This document shows, one piece after another, positions 5,275 through 13,200 of a stretch of DNA of 27,259 nt (position 1 is its first letter; each line of letters begins with the position of its first letter). The notes under the pieces were generated by a model. The model worked only from the letters and a program-made list of their open reading frames with translations. It made no database searches and was not told the DNA's origin. The translations under genes were made by a program, and so were the position numbers. Origin of the DNA: Pseudomonadota bacterium (lineage in GTDB: Bacteria > Pseudomonadota > Alphaproteobacteria > Rhizobiales > Devosiaceae); contig JAEYXQ010000076.1 of assembly GCA_023431205.1 (NCBI GenBank), positions 1-27,259 of the forward strand. The letters run 5' to 3'.

Positions 5275-6513
5275 ATGCCGAGAACCACGCCGCCTTCTCT
5301 TGCCTCTGCCTCCTTCCAGCCCTTCCCCAACATCGTGCGACAGAACAAATCGGCCAGCGCCGAACAGCCGCTGCTGCTGTGTTTTTCGCACCTGCGCTGG
5401 AACTTCGTGTTCCAGCGGCCCCAGCACCTGCTGAGCCGCGCCACCAGGACCTACCGGGTTTTCTTCTTCGAAGAGCCGGTGTTCGAGGACGACGCAGAGC
5501 CCAATCTGCGGGTCGAGCGCTCCAGCGAGGGCGTGACGGTTGCCGTGCCGGTGCTGCCGCACGGGCTGAGCCCCGCCGAGATCGACGAGCACCTGCGCGA
5601 CCTCGTGGACGGGCTGGTGGCCGAGACGCCTTCTGCCGAAACCGTGCTCTGGTACTATACGCCGATGGCGATGAGCTTCACCGATCACCTGTCGGCTGAC
5701 GTGGTGGTCTATGACTGCATGGACGAGCTCTCCGCCTTCCGCGGCGCCTCGCCCCATATGCGCGAATGCGAGCGCAAGCTCTTCGCCAAGGCCGAGATCG
5801 TCTTTACCGGCGGCATGAGCCTTTATGAATCCAAGCGCCGCCAGCACTCCAATGTCCACGCCTTCCCCTCGAGCGTGGACGCAGCGCATTTCGCCCGCGC
5901 CCGGCGGCTGGGAGCCACCGATCCCGCCGACCAGGCCGATATCCCGCATCCGCGCGTCGGCTTCTTCGGGGTGGTGGACGAGCGCATGGATCTCAATTTC
6001 GTCCGCGAGATCGCCGAACTGCGCCCCGACCTCAGCTTCGTGCTCATCGGCCCGGTGGTGAAGATCGATCCGGCGAGCCTGCCGCAGCGGGCCAACATCC
6101 ACTGGCTCGGCGGCAAGGACTACAAGGCGCTGCCCGATTACCTCGCCGGCTGGGACATGGCGCTGATGCCGTTTGCGCTCAACGAGTCGACGCGCTTCAT
6201 CAGCCCCACCAAGACCCCGGAGTTCCTGGCGGCCGGCAAACCGGTGGTGTCGACCGCCGTTGCCGACGTGGTCAAGCCCTATGGCACCGAAGGGCTGGTG
6301 GAGATCGCCGCCACTCCGGCCGAGGCGGCGGCGGCAATCGACAAGCTGTTCCGCATGGACCGCAAGCCGTGGGAAGACAAGGTCAACCGCAAGCTCGCCA
6401 GCATGAGCTGGGACAAGACCTGGGGCGAGATGAATGCGTTGATCCTCGCCGAACTGCGTCCGGCCTCGAGCCTGGGCACCAGCGCCACGGCGGGAGTGGC
6501 GGCCCGTGTTTGA
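5275..6513 (+). CDS. GT-B type glycosyltransferase (group 1-like)
   Basis: This cytoplasmic glycosyltransferase has about 412 residues and no signal peptide. Near its N-terminus it carries CFSHLRWNFVFQRPQHLLSR, a hallmark of a glycosyltransferase group often found beside UDP-galactopyranose mutase. The middle has VVVYDCMDELSAFRG and FPSSVDAAHF, where the second domain begins. The C-terminal half has VGFFGVVDERMD, LSFVLIGPV, NIHWLGGKDYKALPDYLAGWDMALMPF and SPTKTPEFLAAGKPVVST; the last matches the nucleotide-sugar binding region of GT4-like enzymes. ATG 5275 has GGA 7 nt upstream; ATG 5242 in the same frame is an alternative. The 3' end overlaps glf by 8 nt, so the two are translationally coupled. 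Galactofuranose or another sugar as the donor is inference. Confidence 0.82.
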   Translation: MPRTTPPSLASASFQPFPNIVRQNKSASAEQPLLLCFSHLRWNFVFQRPQHLLSRATRTYRVFFFEEPVFEDDAEPNLRVERSSEGVTVAVPVLPHGLSPAEIDEHLRDLVDGLVAETPSAETVLWYYTPMAMSFTDHLSADVVVYDCMDELSAFRGASPHMRECERKLFAKAEIVFTGGMSLYESKRRQHSNVHAFPSSVDAAHFARARRLGATDPADQADIPHPRVGFFGVVDERMDLNFVREIAELRPDLSFVLIGPVVKIDPASLPQRANIHWLGGKDYKALPDYLAGWDMALMPFALNESTRFISPTKTPEFLAAGKPVVSTAVADVVKPYGTEGLVEIAATPAEAAAAIDKLFRMDRKPWEDKVNRKLASMSWDKTWGEMNALILAELRPASSLGTSATAGVAARV

Positions 6514-7639
6514 CTGGCTCGTCGTCGGGGCCGGCTTTGCCGGAAGCGTCATTGCCGAACGCCTCGCTTCACAGCGGGGCGAGTCGGTGCTGGTGGTGGA
6601 CCGCCGCAACCATGTCGGCGGCAATGCCCATGACCGCTATGACGATGCGGGGCTGATGATCCACCAGTACGGGCCCCACATCTTTCACACCAATTCCGAG
6701 CAGATCGTCGACTACCTGTCGCAGTTCACCGAGTGGCGCCCGTATGAACACCGGGTGCTGGCGAGCGTCGACGGGCAGTTGCTGCCGATCCCGATCAACC
6801 GCACCACCATCAACAAGCTCTACGGGCTCAACCTCACCACCGAAGACGAGGTGGAGGCGTTCCTGGCCGAGCGGGGCGAGCGGATCGAGGAGATCAAGAC
6901 CTCGGCCGACGTCGTGCTGTCGCGGGTCGGGCGCGACCTCTACGAGAAGTGCTTCCGCGGCTACACCCGCAAGCAATGGGGGCTCGATCCGTCCGAGCTC
7001 GACAAGCAGGTGACGGCGCGGGTGCCGACGCGGGCCAACGAAGACGATCGCTATTTCACCGACAGCTTCCAGGCCATGCCGGCCGGTGGCTTCACCCGCA
7101 TGTTCGAGCGGATGCTGCGCCACCCCAACATCAAGGTGATGCTGCAGACCGATTTCCGCGACATCCGTGACGTCATCCCGCATCGGCGGCTGGTGTTCAC
7201 CGGGCCGGTGGACGAATATTTCGACTTCCGCTTCGGCAAGCTCCCCTACCGCTCGCTGCAGTTCGAGCATGTGACGCTGGAGGAGGAGTGGCACCAGCCG
7301 GTGGCGGTGGTGAACTACCCGCAGGACCGGGACTACACCCGCATCACCGAATACAAGCACCTGACCGGCCAGCAGCACCCCAGGACCAGCATCACCTACG
7401 AGCGTCCCTCGGATGTGGGCGACCCGTACTATCCGGTGCCGCGCGAGGAGAACCAGGAGCTCTACCGCCAGTACAAGCACCTGGCCGACGCCACCCCCAA
7501 CGTCCACTTCATCGGGCGGCTGGCGACCTACCGCTACTACAACATGGATCAGGTGGTGGGGCAGGCGCTGGCCGAGTTCCGCCGCATCCAGGAAAGCATC
7601 CCCGTCGGCACGGAGGTGCGGCAGCCGGAGGCCGTCTAG
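6506..7639 (+). CDS. glf: UDP-galactopyranose mutase
   Basis: This FAD enzyme interconverts UDP-galactopyranose and UDP-galactofuranose and is the committed step to galactofuranose-containing glycans. The 377-residue length is normal. The dinucleotide motif VVGAGFAGSVIAE is at residues 6-18 (GAGFAG 8-13), followed by VVDRRNHVGGNAHD. YGPHIFHT, PIPINRTTIN, the YTRKQWG segment and the C-terminal RYYNMDQVVGQALAEF are all family features. The start is GTG at 6506, inside the end of the glycosyltransferase gene. The stop codon's last base is the first base of the next gene's GTG. The call is firm. Confidence 0.95.
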   Translation: MFDWLVVGAGFAGSVIAERLASQRGESVLVVDRRNHVGGNAHDRYDDAGLMIHQYGPHIFHTNSEQIVDYLSQFTEWRPYEHRVLASVDGQLLPIPINRTTINKLYGLNLTTEDEVEAFLAERGERIEEIKTSADVVLSRVGRDLYEKCFRGYTRKQWGLDPSELDKQVTARVPTRANEDDRYFTDSFQAMPAGGFTRMFERMLRHPNIKVMLQTDFRDIRDVIPHRRLVFTGPVDEYFDFRFGKLPYRSLQFEHVTLEEEWHQPVAVVNYPQDRDYTRITEYKHLTGQQHPRTSITYERPSDVGDPYYPVPREENQELYRQYKHLADATPNVHFIGRLATYRYYNMDQVVGQALAEFRRIQESIPVGTEVRQPEAV

Positions 7640-8985
7640 TGCAGCGTAGCAAGACCAATGGCAAAGCCCGCTCCATGCAGCTGTGGGGCGGGCTCGAATG
7701 CACCGTCGTCCGCATCGGCGACAGTTTCCGCGACGAGTTCGTCGAAACCGGCCACTCCGGGCGGATCGAGGATCTCGATCGCATCGCCGCGCTCGGCATC
7801 CGCACACTGCGCTATCCGGTGTTGTGGGAAACCGTGGCGCCGGACGACCCGGACATTTGCGACTGGCGCTTTGCCGATGAACGACTGGGCCGGCTGGCTG
7901 AACTGGGGATCAAGCCCATTGTCGGGCTGGTGCACCATGGCAGCGGCCCCCGCTACACCGATCTCCTGGACCCCGGCTTTGCCGAGGGTCTGGCGCGCCA
8001 TGCCGAGCGGGTGGCCGCGCGCTACCCGCACCTGCGGCAGTTCACGCCGGTCAACGAGCCGCTGACCACGGCTCGGTTCAGCGGCCTTTACGGGCACTGG
8101 TATCCGCACCGGCGCGACGAAGGTTTGTTCCTGAGGATGCTGGCGAACGAATGCCGCGCCACCGTGCTGGCGATGCAGGCGATCCGCCGCATCACCCCGG
8201 ATGCGCAGCTGGTGCAGACCGAGGACATGGGCAAGGTGTTCGCCACCACCCCGCTCCAGTACCAGGCCGACTACGAGAACGAGCGGCGCTGGCTGGGTTT
8301 CGACCTCCTCTGCGGACGCGTCGGGCGCGACCACCGCTTCTGGCGGCCGCTGCTGGATGCCGGGGTGACGGAAGCGGACCTAGCCTTCTTTTGGGACAAC
8401 CCGACCCCGCCGGACGTGATCGGGGTCAACCATTACCTCACCAGCGAGCGCTATCTCGACCACCATTGGTGGCACTATCCGGACCATTTCCACGGCGGCA
8501 ATGGCCGCGATCGCTATGCCGATGCGGAGGCGGTGCGCATCCCCGCGCTCGAGGATCGAGTCGGGCCGGAAGCACGACTGCGCGAGGTGTGGGACCGGTA
8601 TGGGCTCCCCATTGCCGTGACCGAAGCCCATCACGGCTGCACCGGCGACGAGCAGGTGCGCTGGGTGCTCGATGTGTGGGATGCCGCCTGCGAACTGGCC
8701 GCGGACGGCGTCGACATCCGGGCGGTGACCATGTGGTCGCTGTTCGGCGCGGTCGACTGGAACACCTTGCTTACCGAGAACACCGGCTTCTACGAGCCCG
8801 GGGCCTTCGACATCCGGCACGATCCGCCGGCGGAAACCTTTCTTGCCGAAGCGGCGCGGGAGCTGGCTGATTCGGGTGTCTGCGCCGGCACCAATGCAGT
8901 CGCCCAAGGCTGGTGGCGGCGGGCGGACCGCTTCTACCAGTTGCCGAGGTGGAGCGGCACGTCGGCTGAGACGCTGGCCGGCTGA
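7639..8985 (+). CDS. Glycoside hydrolase family 1-like protein (beta-glucosidase-like)
   Basis: This predicted retaining glycosidase has 448 residues and no signal peptide, so it is probably cytoplasmic. The acid/base motif FTPVNEP (E140) matches TxNEP of GH1, and PIAVTEAHHG supplies a candidate nucleophile (E329) in place of the usual TENG. The order and spacing of the two glutamates fit a (beta/alpha)8 clan-A barrel. The start is GTG 7639, preceded by GGAGG (7627-7631) at 7-nt spacing and sharing one base with the glf stop; ATG 7675 is an alternative. From memory, related proteins occur fused to an RmlD-like reductase; no such domain is present here. Coupling to glf suggests a role in the same glycan pathway. 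The substrate is unknown. Confidence 0.78.
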   Translation: MQRSKTNGKARSMQLWGGLECTVVRIGDSFRDEFVETGHSGRIEDLDRIAALGIRTLRYPVLWETVAPDDPDICDWRFADERLGRLAELGIKPIVGLVHHGSGPRYTDLLDPGFAEGLARHAERVAARYPHLRQFTPVNEPLTTARFSGLYGHWYPHRRDEGLFLRMLANECRATVLAMQAIRRITPDAQLVQTEDMGKVFATTPLQYQADYENERRWLGFDLLCGRVGRDHRFWRPLLDAGVTEADLAFFWDNPTPPDVIGVNHYLTSERYLDHHWWHYPDHFHGGNGRDRYADAEAVRIPALEDRVGPEARLREVWDRYGLPIAVTEAHHGCTGDEQVRWVLDVWDAACELAADGVDIRAVTMWSLFGAVDWNTLLTENTGFYEPGAFDIRHDPPAETFLAEAARELADSGVCAGTNAVAQGWWRRADRFYQLPRWSGTSAETLAG

Positions 8986-9155
8986 AATCCATCACCTTTG
9001 CGTGCAAAAGTGAGTCTGCCGGGACACAGCCAAAATCAATTGTTGAAACAGGCTTGATTGCGCCACCAAGTGCGCGATCCTTACAGCGGGCCGCACTTCG
9101 GGCGCAGCGTCAACGCTCGATGGACTCGCTAAGTTCCATCCCGACGGCAAGAAAA

Positions 9156-10091
9156 ATGCAGATCAGTTTCGAAACCAACCAGTTCCCCCTTTTCGATCCA
9201 GCCGACCTGGACGACGTCAAGGATCCCTGCCCCGTATTCGATGGTCATTTGTGGCACGTGTTCGGGTCCGGAGGGACGGTGACCACCGAAACCTGGAAAA
9301 TCTACCATGCCACCGCGCCCTCGATGGAAGGCCCGTGGACGCAGCAGCCGCTGATCACCCTGCCCGTGCAGGGCTCGGGCGTCGCCGCGCCGGGCGTGAT
9401 CTTTGACGAAGGCGTGTTCCACATGTTCGTCCAGACCGAGTTCATGAAGCCGGGCGGGCGCTGCGAGCACCTGGTGTCCAATGATGGCTTCGAGTGGGTG
9501 CGCCTGCTCACAGCGTTCATCGCTCTCGCCGACACCGACGAGGACGGCATCTACGACCCGCATCCGGCAGTCGTCGGCGGGCAGAAATACATCGTTTATT
9601 CCGGCATGGCCAAGTTCAGCCGAGTGCCGCAGCCGGACGTGTTCCTGGCGCGCAGCCTCTCGGGCACCTGGTTCGGCCCGTGGGAGCGGCTGGGCAAGAT
9701 CCTCGATCACAGCGACATTCCCCACCACAACCCGCGCGACCACGACGACTACGAATGGGGCATCGAAGGCGCCCAGCTCGTGGAACTGCCGGATGGGCGG
9801 GTGCTGCTCAACGCCACCTGCTTCCTGCCCGCCGGCGAGCGCGGCAACCGCCAGCGCGTGTTCTTTGCCGTGGCCGAGACGGTCGAAGGCCCCTACCGCA
9901 CCCTGGGTCCGGTGCTGGATCCGAGCGAGCCGGGCGAAAACGGCCACTCGACGGTGATGATCCAGGGCAACGAACTGGTGCTGTTCTACCAGAGCCGGCT
10001 GCGCACCACCGATCACCGCTGGCGCTACGGCATCGCCCGGGCGCAGATGCGGCCGGCCAACGCCAACGCCGCCGAAGCCGCGGCGGGCTGA
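9156..10091 (+). CDS. GH43-like five-bladed beta-propeller glycosidase
   Basis: This 311-residue protein begins MQISFETNQFPLFDPADLDD and has the repeated beta-blade style of GH43/GH32/GH62-type enzymes. VKDPCPVFDGHLWHVFGSGG has an early Asp (D23) as candidate base. GIYDPHPAVVGGQKYIVYSGM and GIEGAQLVELPDGRVLLNATC supply a second Asp and a Glu. GENGHSTVMIQGNELVLFYQSR forms a late blade. ATG 9156 was chosen because conserved-looking sequence starts there; the frame is open to TTG 9054 and ATG 9120. No signal peptide is seen. The 170-bp gap after the GH1-like gene holds no other gene and no clear promoter. Some GH43 enzymes hydrolyse galactofuranosides, which would fit the glf neighbour, but that is speculative. 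Confidence 0.65.
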   Translation: MQISFETNQFPLFDPADLDDVKDPCPVFDGHLWHVFGSGGTVTTETWKIYHATAPSMEGPWTQQPLITLPVQGSGVAAPGVIFDEGVFHMFVQTEFMKPGGRCEHLVSNDGFEWVRLLTAFIALADTDEDGIYDPHPAVVGGQKYIVYSGMAKFSRVPQPDVFLARSLSGTWFGPWERLGKILDHSDIPHHNPRDHDDYEWGIEGAQLVELPDGRVLLNATCFLPAGERGNRQRVFFAVAETVEGPYRTLGPVLDPSEPGENGHSTVMIQGNELVLFYQSRLRTTDHRWRYGIARAQMRPANANAAEAAAG

Positions 10092-10098
10092 CCCTTCG

Positions 10099-10121
10099 AG
10101 GCGCCGCCCAACACGGCGCCT
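10099..10121 (+). terminator. Hairpin after the GH43-like gene
   Basis: AGGCGCCG (10099-10106) pairs with CGGCGCCT (10114-10121) over 8 bp around a 7-nt loop, 8 nt past the stop codon. There is no T-run, so it may be a processing or weak termination hairpin that separates the sugar cluster from the tRNA gene. Confidence 0.4.
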
Positions 10122-10149
10122 TGACGCCTCCGGCGATTTCCAGCATCTA
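10121..10149 (+). promoter_or_regulatory. Possible promoter of tRNA-Gly
   Basis: TTGACG (10121-10126) is followed after 17 nt by CATCTA (10144-10149), ending 10 nt before the mature tRNA start. The -35 box is good and the -10 box poor. Confidence 0.35.
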
Positions 10150-10159
10150 TCGCCGTGTC

Positions 10160-10233
10160 GCGGGTGTAGCTCAATGGTAGAGCAGAAGCTTCCCAAGCTT
10201 ACGACGAGGGTTCGATTCCCTTCACCCGCTCCA
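10160..10233 (+). tRNA. tRNA-Gly (anticodon CCC)
   Basis: The 74-nt sequence folds into a full cloverleaf. The acceptor arm is GCGGGTG with CACCCGC and the D-stem GCTC with GAGC. The anticodon loop is TTCCCAA with CCC at 10192-10194, and the T-arm is GAGGG with CCCTT around TTCGATT. The discriminator is T and CCA is encoded (10231-10233). It reads GGG glycine codons. No integrase or duplicated 3' end was seen nearby, so it is not evidently an integration site. Confidence 0.97.
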
Positions 10234-10278
10234 AACTTTCCCTGACACGGCCGATCCGACTGCGCTGCGGGCAGAGCA

Positions 10279-10301
10279 AAGCCCGGCGCTGGGCCGGGCT
10301 T
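10279..10301 (-). terminator. Terminator hairpin between tRNA-Gly and rlpA
   Basis: AAGCCCGGC (10279-10287) and GCCGGGCTT (10293-10301) form a perfect 9-bp stem with loop GCTGG. It lies 13 nt after the rlpA stop on the minus strand, where it is followed by TTTGCT, and 45 nt after the tRNA on the plus strand. It may therefore serve both transcripts. Confidence 0.6.
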
Positions 10302-10314
10302 GAGTGCAACAGCG

Positions 10315-10695
10315 TCAGCTCATCACTTCGATGCTGACTTCGGCGGTGCCGGGGCCGATCATGTCGATGGCGGCGGCGGCGCTGCGGGAGAGGTCGATCA
10401 CGCGGCCGCGGATATAGGGGCCGCGATCGTTGATGCGGACGACGACGGACTTGCCGTTGTTCTGGTTGGTGACCTTGACCTTGGTGCCGAATGTCAGCGT
10501 CTTGTGGGCGGCCGTCAGGGCGTGCATGTCGTAGCGCTCGCCGTTGGCGGTGGTCCTGCCGTGAAAGCCTGGGCCATACCAGGAGGCTACACCGGAGTGG
10601 TGGGCAGTGGAGGCGAGCGCCGGTGGGACAATGGCGGTGGCGGCTACGGCTGCGGCGAGGAACAGGCTGCCGGCAAGGCGAGAAATTTTCTGCAT
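10315..10695 (-). CDS. rlpA: RlpA-family septal ring lytic transglycosylase (double-psi beta-barrel)
   Basis: This 126-residue secreted protein has a signal peptide (MQKISRLAGSLFLAAAVAAT..., cleavage around ALAS-TAHH). The rest is a single DPBB domain: GVASWYGPGFHGRTTANGE, LTAAHKTLTFGTKVKVTN, then VVVRINDRGPYIRGRVIDLS. RlpA proteins cleave peptidoglycan glycan strands lacking stem peptides. This copy is short, with no SPOR domain and no lipobox cysteine, so it is probably a soluble periplasmic protein and recruitment to septa is unproven. A long inverted repeat lies just upstream at 10710-10751. Confidence 0.88.
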   Translation of the reverse strand: MQKISRLAGSLFLAAAVAATAIVPPALASTAHHSGVASWYGPGFHGRTTANGERYDMHALTAAHKTLTFGTKVKVTNQNNGKSVVVRINDRGPYIRGRVIDLSRSAAAAIDMIGPGTAEVSIEVMS

Positions 10696-10709
10696 GAGTG
10701 GGAACTAAA

Positions 10710-10751
10710 ATCCGTTCGTTGCGTTTCTAGCGGCGCTTTAAACGAACGGAT
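10710..10751. promoter_or_regulatory. 11-bp perfect inverted repeat in the rlpA leader
   Basis: ATCCGTTCGTT (10710-10720) and AACGAACGGAT (10741-10751) are perfect reverse complements 20 bp apart. On the minus strand the second arm runs directly into TTTTAG, 15 nt before the rlpA start. It could be a leader attenuator hairpin or an operator. The 10752-10928 gap beyond it holds further short inverted repeats (CAATGGGGA 10781-10789 with TCCCCATTG 10815-10823; GTCAACC 10862-10868 with GGTTGAC 10884-10890) but no gene. Confidence 0.5.
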
Positions 10752-10928
10752 GTGACCACAAGGGGCACTCAGCAGGGCCGCAATGGGGAAATTCCGGGCC
10801 CGTGCCCGATTGTCTCCCCATTGGCTGCCCCATTTCCGGGGCTTTGTGGCCCTCACCTGCAGTCAACCGCACCCCCGGCGTCGGGTTGACGCAGGTTGGT
10901 TCACGATGGGTTCAGCGGCTCGGCCGCC

Positions 10929-12056
10929 TCAGAAGAGCACCACCGAGCGGATGCTCTCGCCGGCATGCATCAGCTCGAACCCCTTGTTGATGTCCTCGAG
11001 CCGAAGGGTGTGGGTGACCATCGGGTCGATCTCGATCTTGCCGTTCATGTACCAGTCGACGATGCGCGGCACGTCGGTGCGGCCCCTGGCGCCACCGAAG
11101 GCGGTGCCCATCCAGCTGCGGCCGGTGACGAGCTGGAACGGACGGGTGGAGATTTCCTGGCCGGCGCCGGCGACGCCGATCACCACCGACTTGCCCCAGC
11201 CGCGGTGGCTGGCCTCGAGCGCCTGGCGCATGACTCTGGTGTTGCCAGTGCAATCGAAGGTGTAGTCGGCGCCGCCGATCTGGTCGATGCCGCGCTTGGT
11301 CATGTTGATCAGGTGCGCGACGACGTCGCCCTCGATCTCGGTCGGGTTGACGAAGTGGGTCATGCCGAAGCGCTCGCCCCACTCCTTCTTGCTGTTGTTG
11401 ATGTCGACGCCGATGATCATGTCGGCGCCGGCAAGACGCAGCCCCTGGATGACGTTGAGCCCGATGCCGCCGAGACCGAACACCGCGGCCGTCGCGCCAA
11501 CCTCGACCTTGGCGGTGTTGAGCACCGCGCCGACGCCGGTGGTAACGCCGCAGCCGACATAGAACACCTTGTCGAAGGGAGCCTTCGGGTCGATCTTGGC
11601 GACCGCAATCTCCGGCAGCACGGTGTAGTTCGAGAAGGTCGAGCAGCCCATGTAGTGGTAGATGGGCTTGCCATTGAGCGAGAAGCGGGTGGTGCCATCG
11701 GGCATGAGGCCCTTGCCCTGGGTGGCGCGAATGGCGGTGCACAGATTGGTCTTGCCCGAGAGGCAGGAGGCACACTGGCGGCATTCGGGGGTGTAGAGCG
11801 GGATCACATGGTCGCCGACCGCGAGGCTGGTGACGCCCAGGCCCACTTCGACGACAACGCCGGCCCCTTCATGGCCGAGGATGGAGGGGAAGATGCCCTC
11901 CGGATCGGCGCCCGACAGGGTGAACTCGTCGGTGTGGCAGATGCCGGTGGCCTTGATCTCGACCAGCACCTCGCCGGCCTTGGGACCTTCGAGATCGACG
12001 TCCACGATCTCCAGTGGCTTGCCGGCTTCAAAGGCAACAGCGGCACGAGTCTTCAT
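10929..12056 (-). CDS. frmA: S-(hydroxymethyl)glutathione dehydrogenase (class III alcohol dehydrogenase)
   Basis: This enzyme oxidises S-hydroxymethylglutathione with NAD+ in formaldehyde detoxification and can also reduce S-nitrosoglutathione. The 375-residue length is normal. Catalytic zinc ligands are C40 (GICHTDEF), H62 (GHEGAG) and C169 (VGCGVTTG); structural zinc cysteines are C92, C95, C98 and C106. GLGGIG (194-199) binds NAD. TQGKGLMPDGT marks the class III, glutathione-dependent type. ATG 12056 has AGGAGG 8 nt upstream. No S-formylglutathione hydrolase gene adjoins it. The gene is monocistronic or downstream of the transporter operon on the same strand, with a 73-bp gap. Confidence 0.95.
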   Translation of the reverse strand: MKTRAAVAFEAGKPLEIVDVDLEGPKAGEVLVEIKATGICHTDEFTLSGADPEGIFPSILGHEGAGVVVEVGLGVTSLAVGDHVIPLYTPECRQCASCLSGKTNLCTAIRATQGKGLMPDGTTRFSLNGKPIYHYMGCSTFSNYTVLPEIAVAKIDPKAPFDKVFYVGCGVTTGVGAVLNTAKVEVGATAAVFGLGGIGLNVIQGLRLAGADMIIGVDINNSKKEWGERFGMTHFVNPTEIEGDVVAHLINMTKRGIDQIGGADYTFDCTGNTRVMRQALEASHRGWGKSVVIGVAGAGQEISTRPFQLVTGRSWMGTAFGGARGRTDVPRIVDWYMNGKIEIDPMVTHTLRLEDINKGFELMHAGESIRSVVLF

Positions 12057-12129
12057 GGTTCAACCTCCTGGATCGTTTCGTCCGGAGTAAGCCAAGACCG
12101 CCCGCAAGTCGAGGCGGGCCGCCTGAGCG

Positions 12130-13188
12130 CTAGCGCAGCCGTCGGCCGGCCTCGTTGAACACCAGCATCTGCCCTGGATCGAAATGGGCGCGGTAGCTGT
12201 CGCCGGAGGCGAGCTGGCGGTCGTTGCCGGTGGCGATGGTCAGCAATTCGCCGCCCACGCCGCGGGCATAGGCGTAGGTTTCGCCACCCAGATGCTCAAT
12301 CAGTTCGACGGTGACGTCGAGGGTCGCAGGCCCTTCGCGGCGGAAGTGCTCGGGCCTGATGCCGACGGTGACAGCGGTGCCGTCGGCGAGCTGGACCGGC
12401 GAGGGGACGAGATTGGCGGGATAGTCGGTGAGCCGAATGGCGCCGTTCGCGACCGTGCCGTTGAGGAAGTTCATGCGCGGCGAGCCGATGAAGCCCGCGA
12501 CGAACAGATTGTCCGGATCATCGTAGAGCTCGAGCGGGGTGCCGACCTGCTCGATGCTGCCATCGCGCAGCACCACGATGCGGTCGGCCAGGGTCATCGC
12601 CTCGACCTGATCGTGGGTGACGTAGATGATGGTGGTCTGCAGCTCCTGGTGGAGGCGGGCGATCTCGATGCGCATATGCACGCGCAGTTCGGCATCGAGG
12701 TTGCTGAGGGGTTCGTCGAACAGGAACACGTCGGGCTGGCGCACGATGGCGCGGCCAATGGCGACGCGCTGGCGCTGGCCGCCGGAGAGCTCCTTGGGAT
12801 AGCGGCCGAGCAGCGGCTCGAGCTCGAGGATGCGGGCGGCTTCGCCAACGCGGCGCTCGATCTCGGGCTTGGGGGCACCGGCAAAGCGCAGGGCAAAGCC
12901 CATGTTGTCGCGCACAGTCATGTGCGGATAGAGCGCGTAGCTCTGGAACACCATGGCGATGCCGCGCCGGGATGGGTCGACATCGTTCATCCGCTCGCCG
13001 CCGATCTCGAGTTCGCCGGCGGTGATGGTCTCGAGCCCGGCGATCATGCGCAGGAGGGTGGACTTGCCGCAGCCGGAGGGGCCGACAAAGACCACGAACT
13101 CCTTGTCGCCGATGTCGAGATCGACGCCCCTGATCACCTCGACGGCGCCGAACGACTTGCGGACGCCCCTGAGCTTTAGTCCGGACAT
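12130..13188 (-). CDS. Carbohydrate ABC transporter ATPase, MsmK/UgpC type
   Basis: This 352-residue ATPase energises CUT1-family sugar importers at the inner membrane. Walker A GPSGCGKST is at 36-44, the signature LSGGQRQRVA at 134-143 and Walker B VFLFDEPLSNLDA starting at 154. The H-loop is YVTHDQVEAMTLADR. The C-terminal ~120 residues form TOBE-like regulatory domains (VGIRPEHFR). It is the last gene of the operon, 12 nt after the GH2 gene. An inverted repeat GCCCGC/GCGGGC (12100-12119) just downstream lacks a T-run. ATPases of this type sometimes serve several importers. Confidence 0.92.
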   Translation of the reverse strand: MSGLKLRGVRKSFGAVEVIRGVDLDIGDKEFVVFVGPSGCGKSTLLRMIAGLETITAGELEIGGERMNDVDPSRRGIAMVFQSYALYPHMTVRDNMGFALRFAGAPKPEIERRVGEAARILELEPLLGRYPKELSGGQRQRVAIGRAIVRQPDVFLFDEPLSNLDAELRVHMRIEIARLHQELQTTIIYVTHDQVEAMTLADRIVVLRDGSIEQVGTPLELYDDPDNLFVAGFIGSPRMNFLNGTVANGAIRLTDYPANLVPSPVQLADGTAVTVGIRPEHFRREGPATLDVTVELIEHLGGETYAYARGVGGELLTIATGNDRQLASGDSYRAHFDPGQMLVFNEAGRRLR

Positions 13189-13200
13189 GACGACTTCCCC

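Noticed and set aside
10160..10233. tRNA gene as an integration site for a mobile element
   Set aside because: No integrase, no duplicated tRNA 3' end and no change in gene style on either side.
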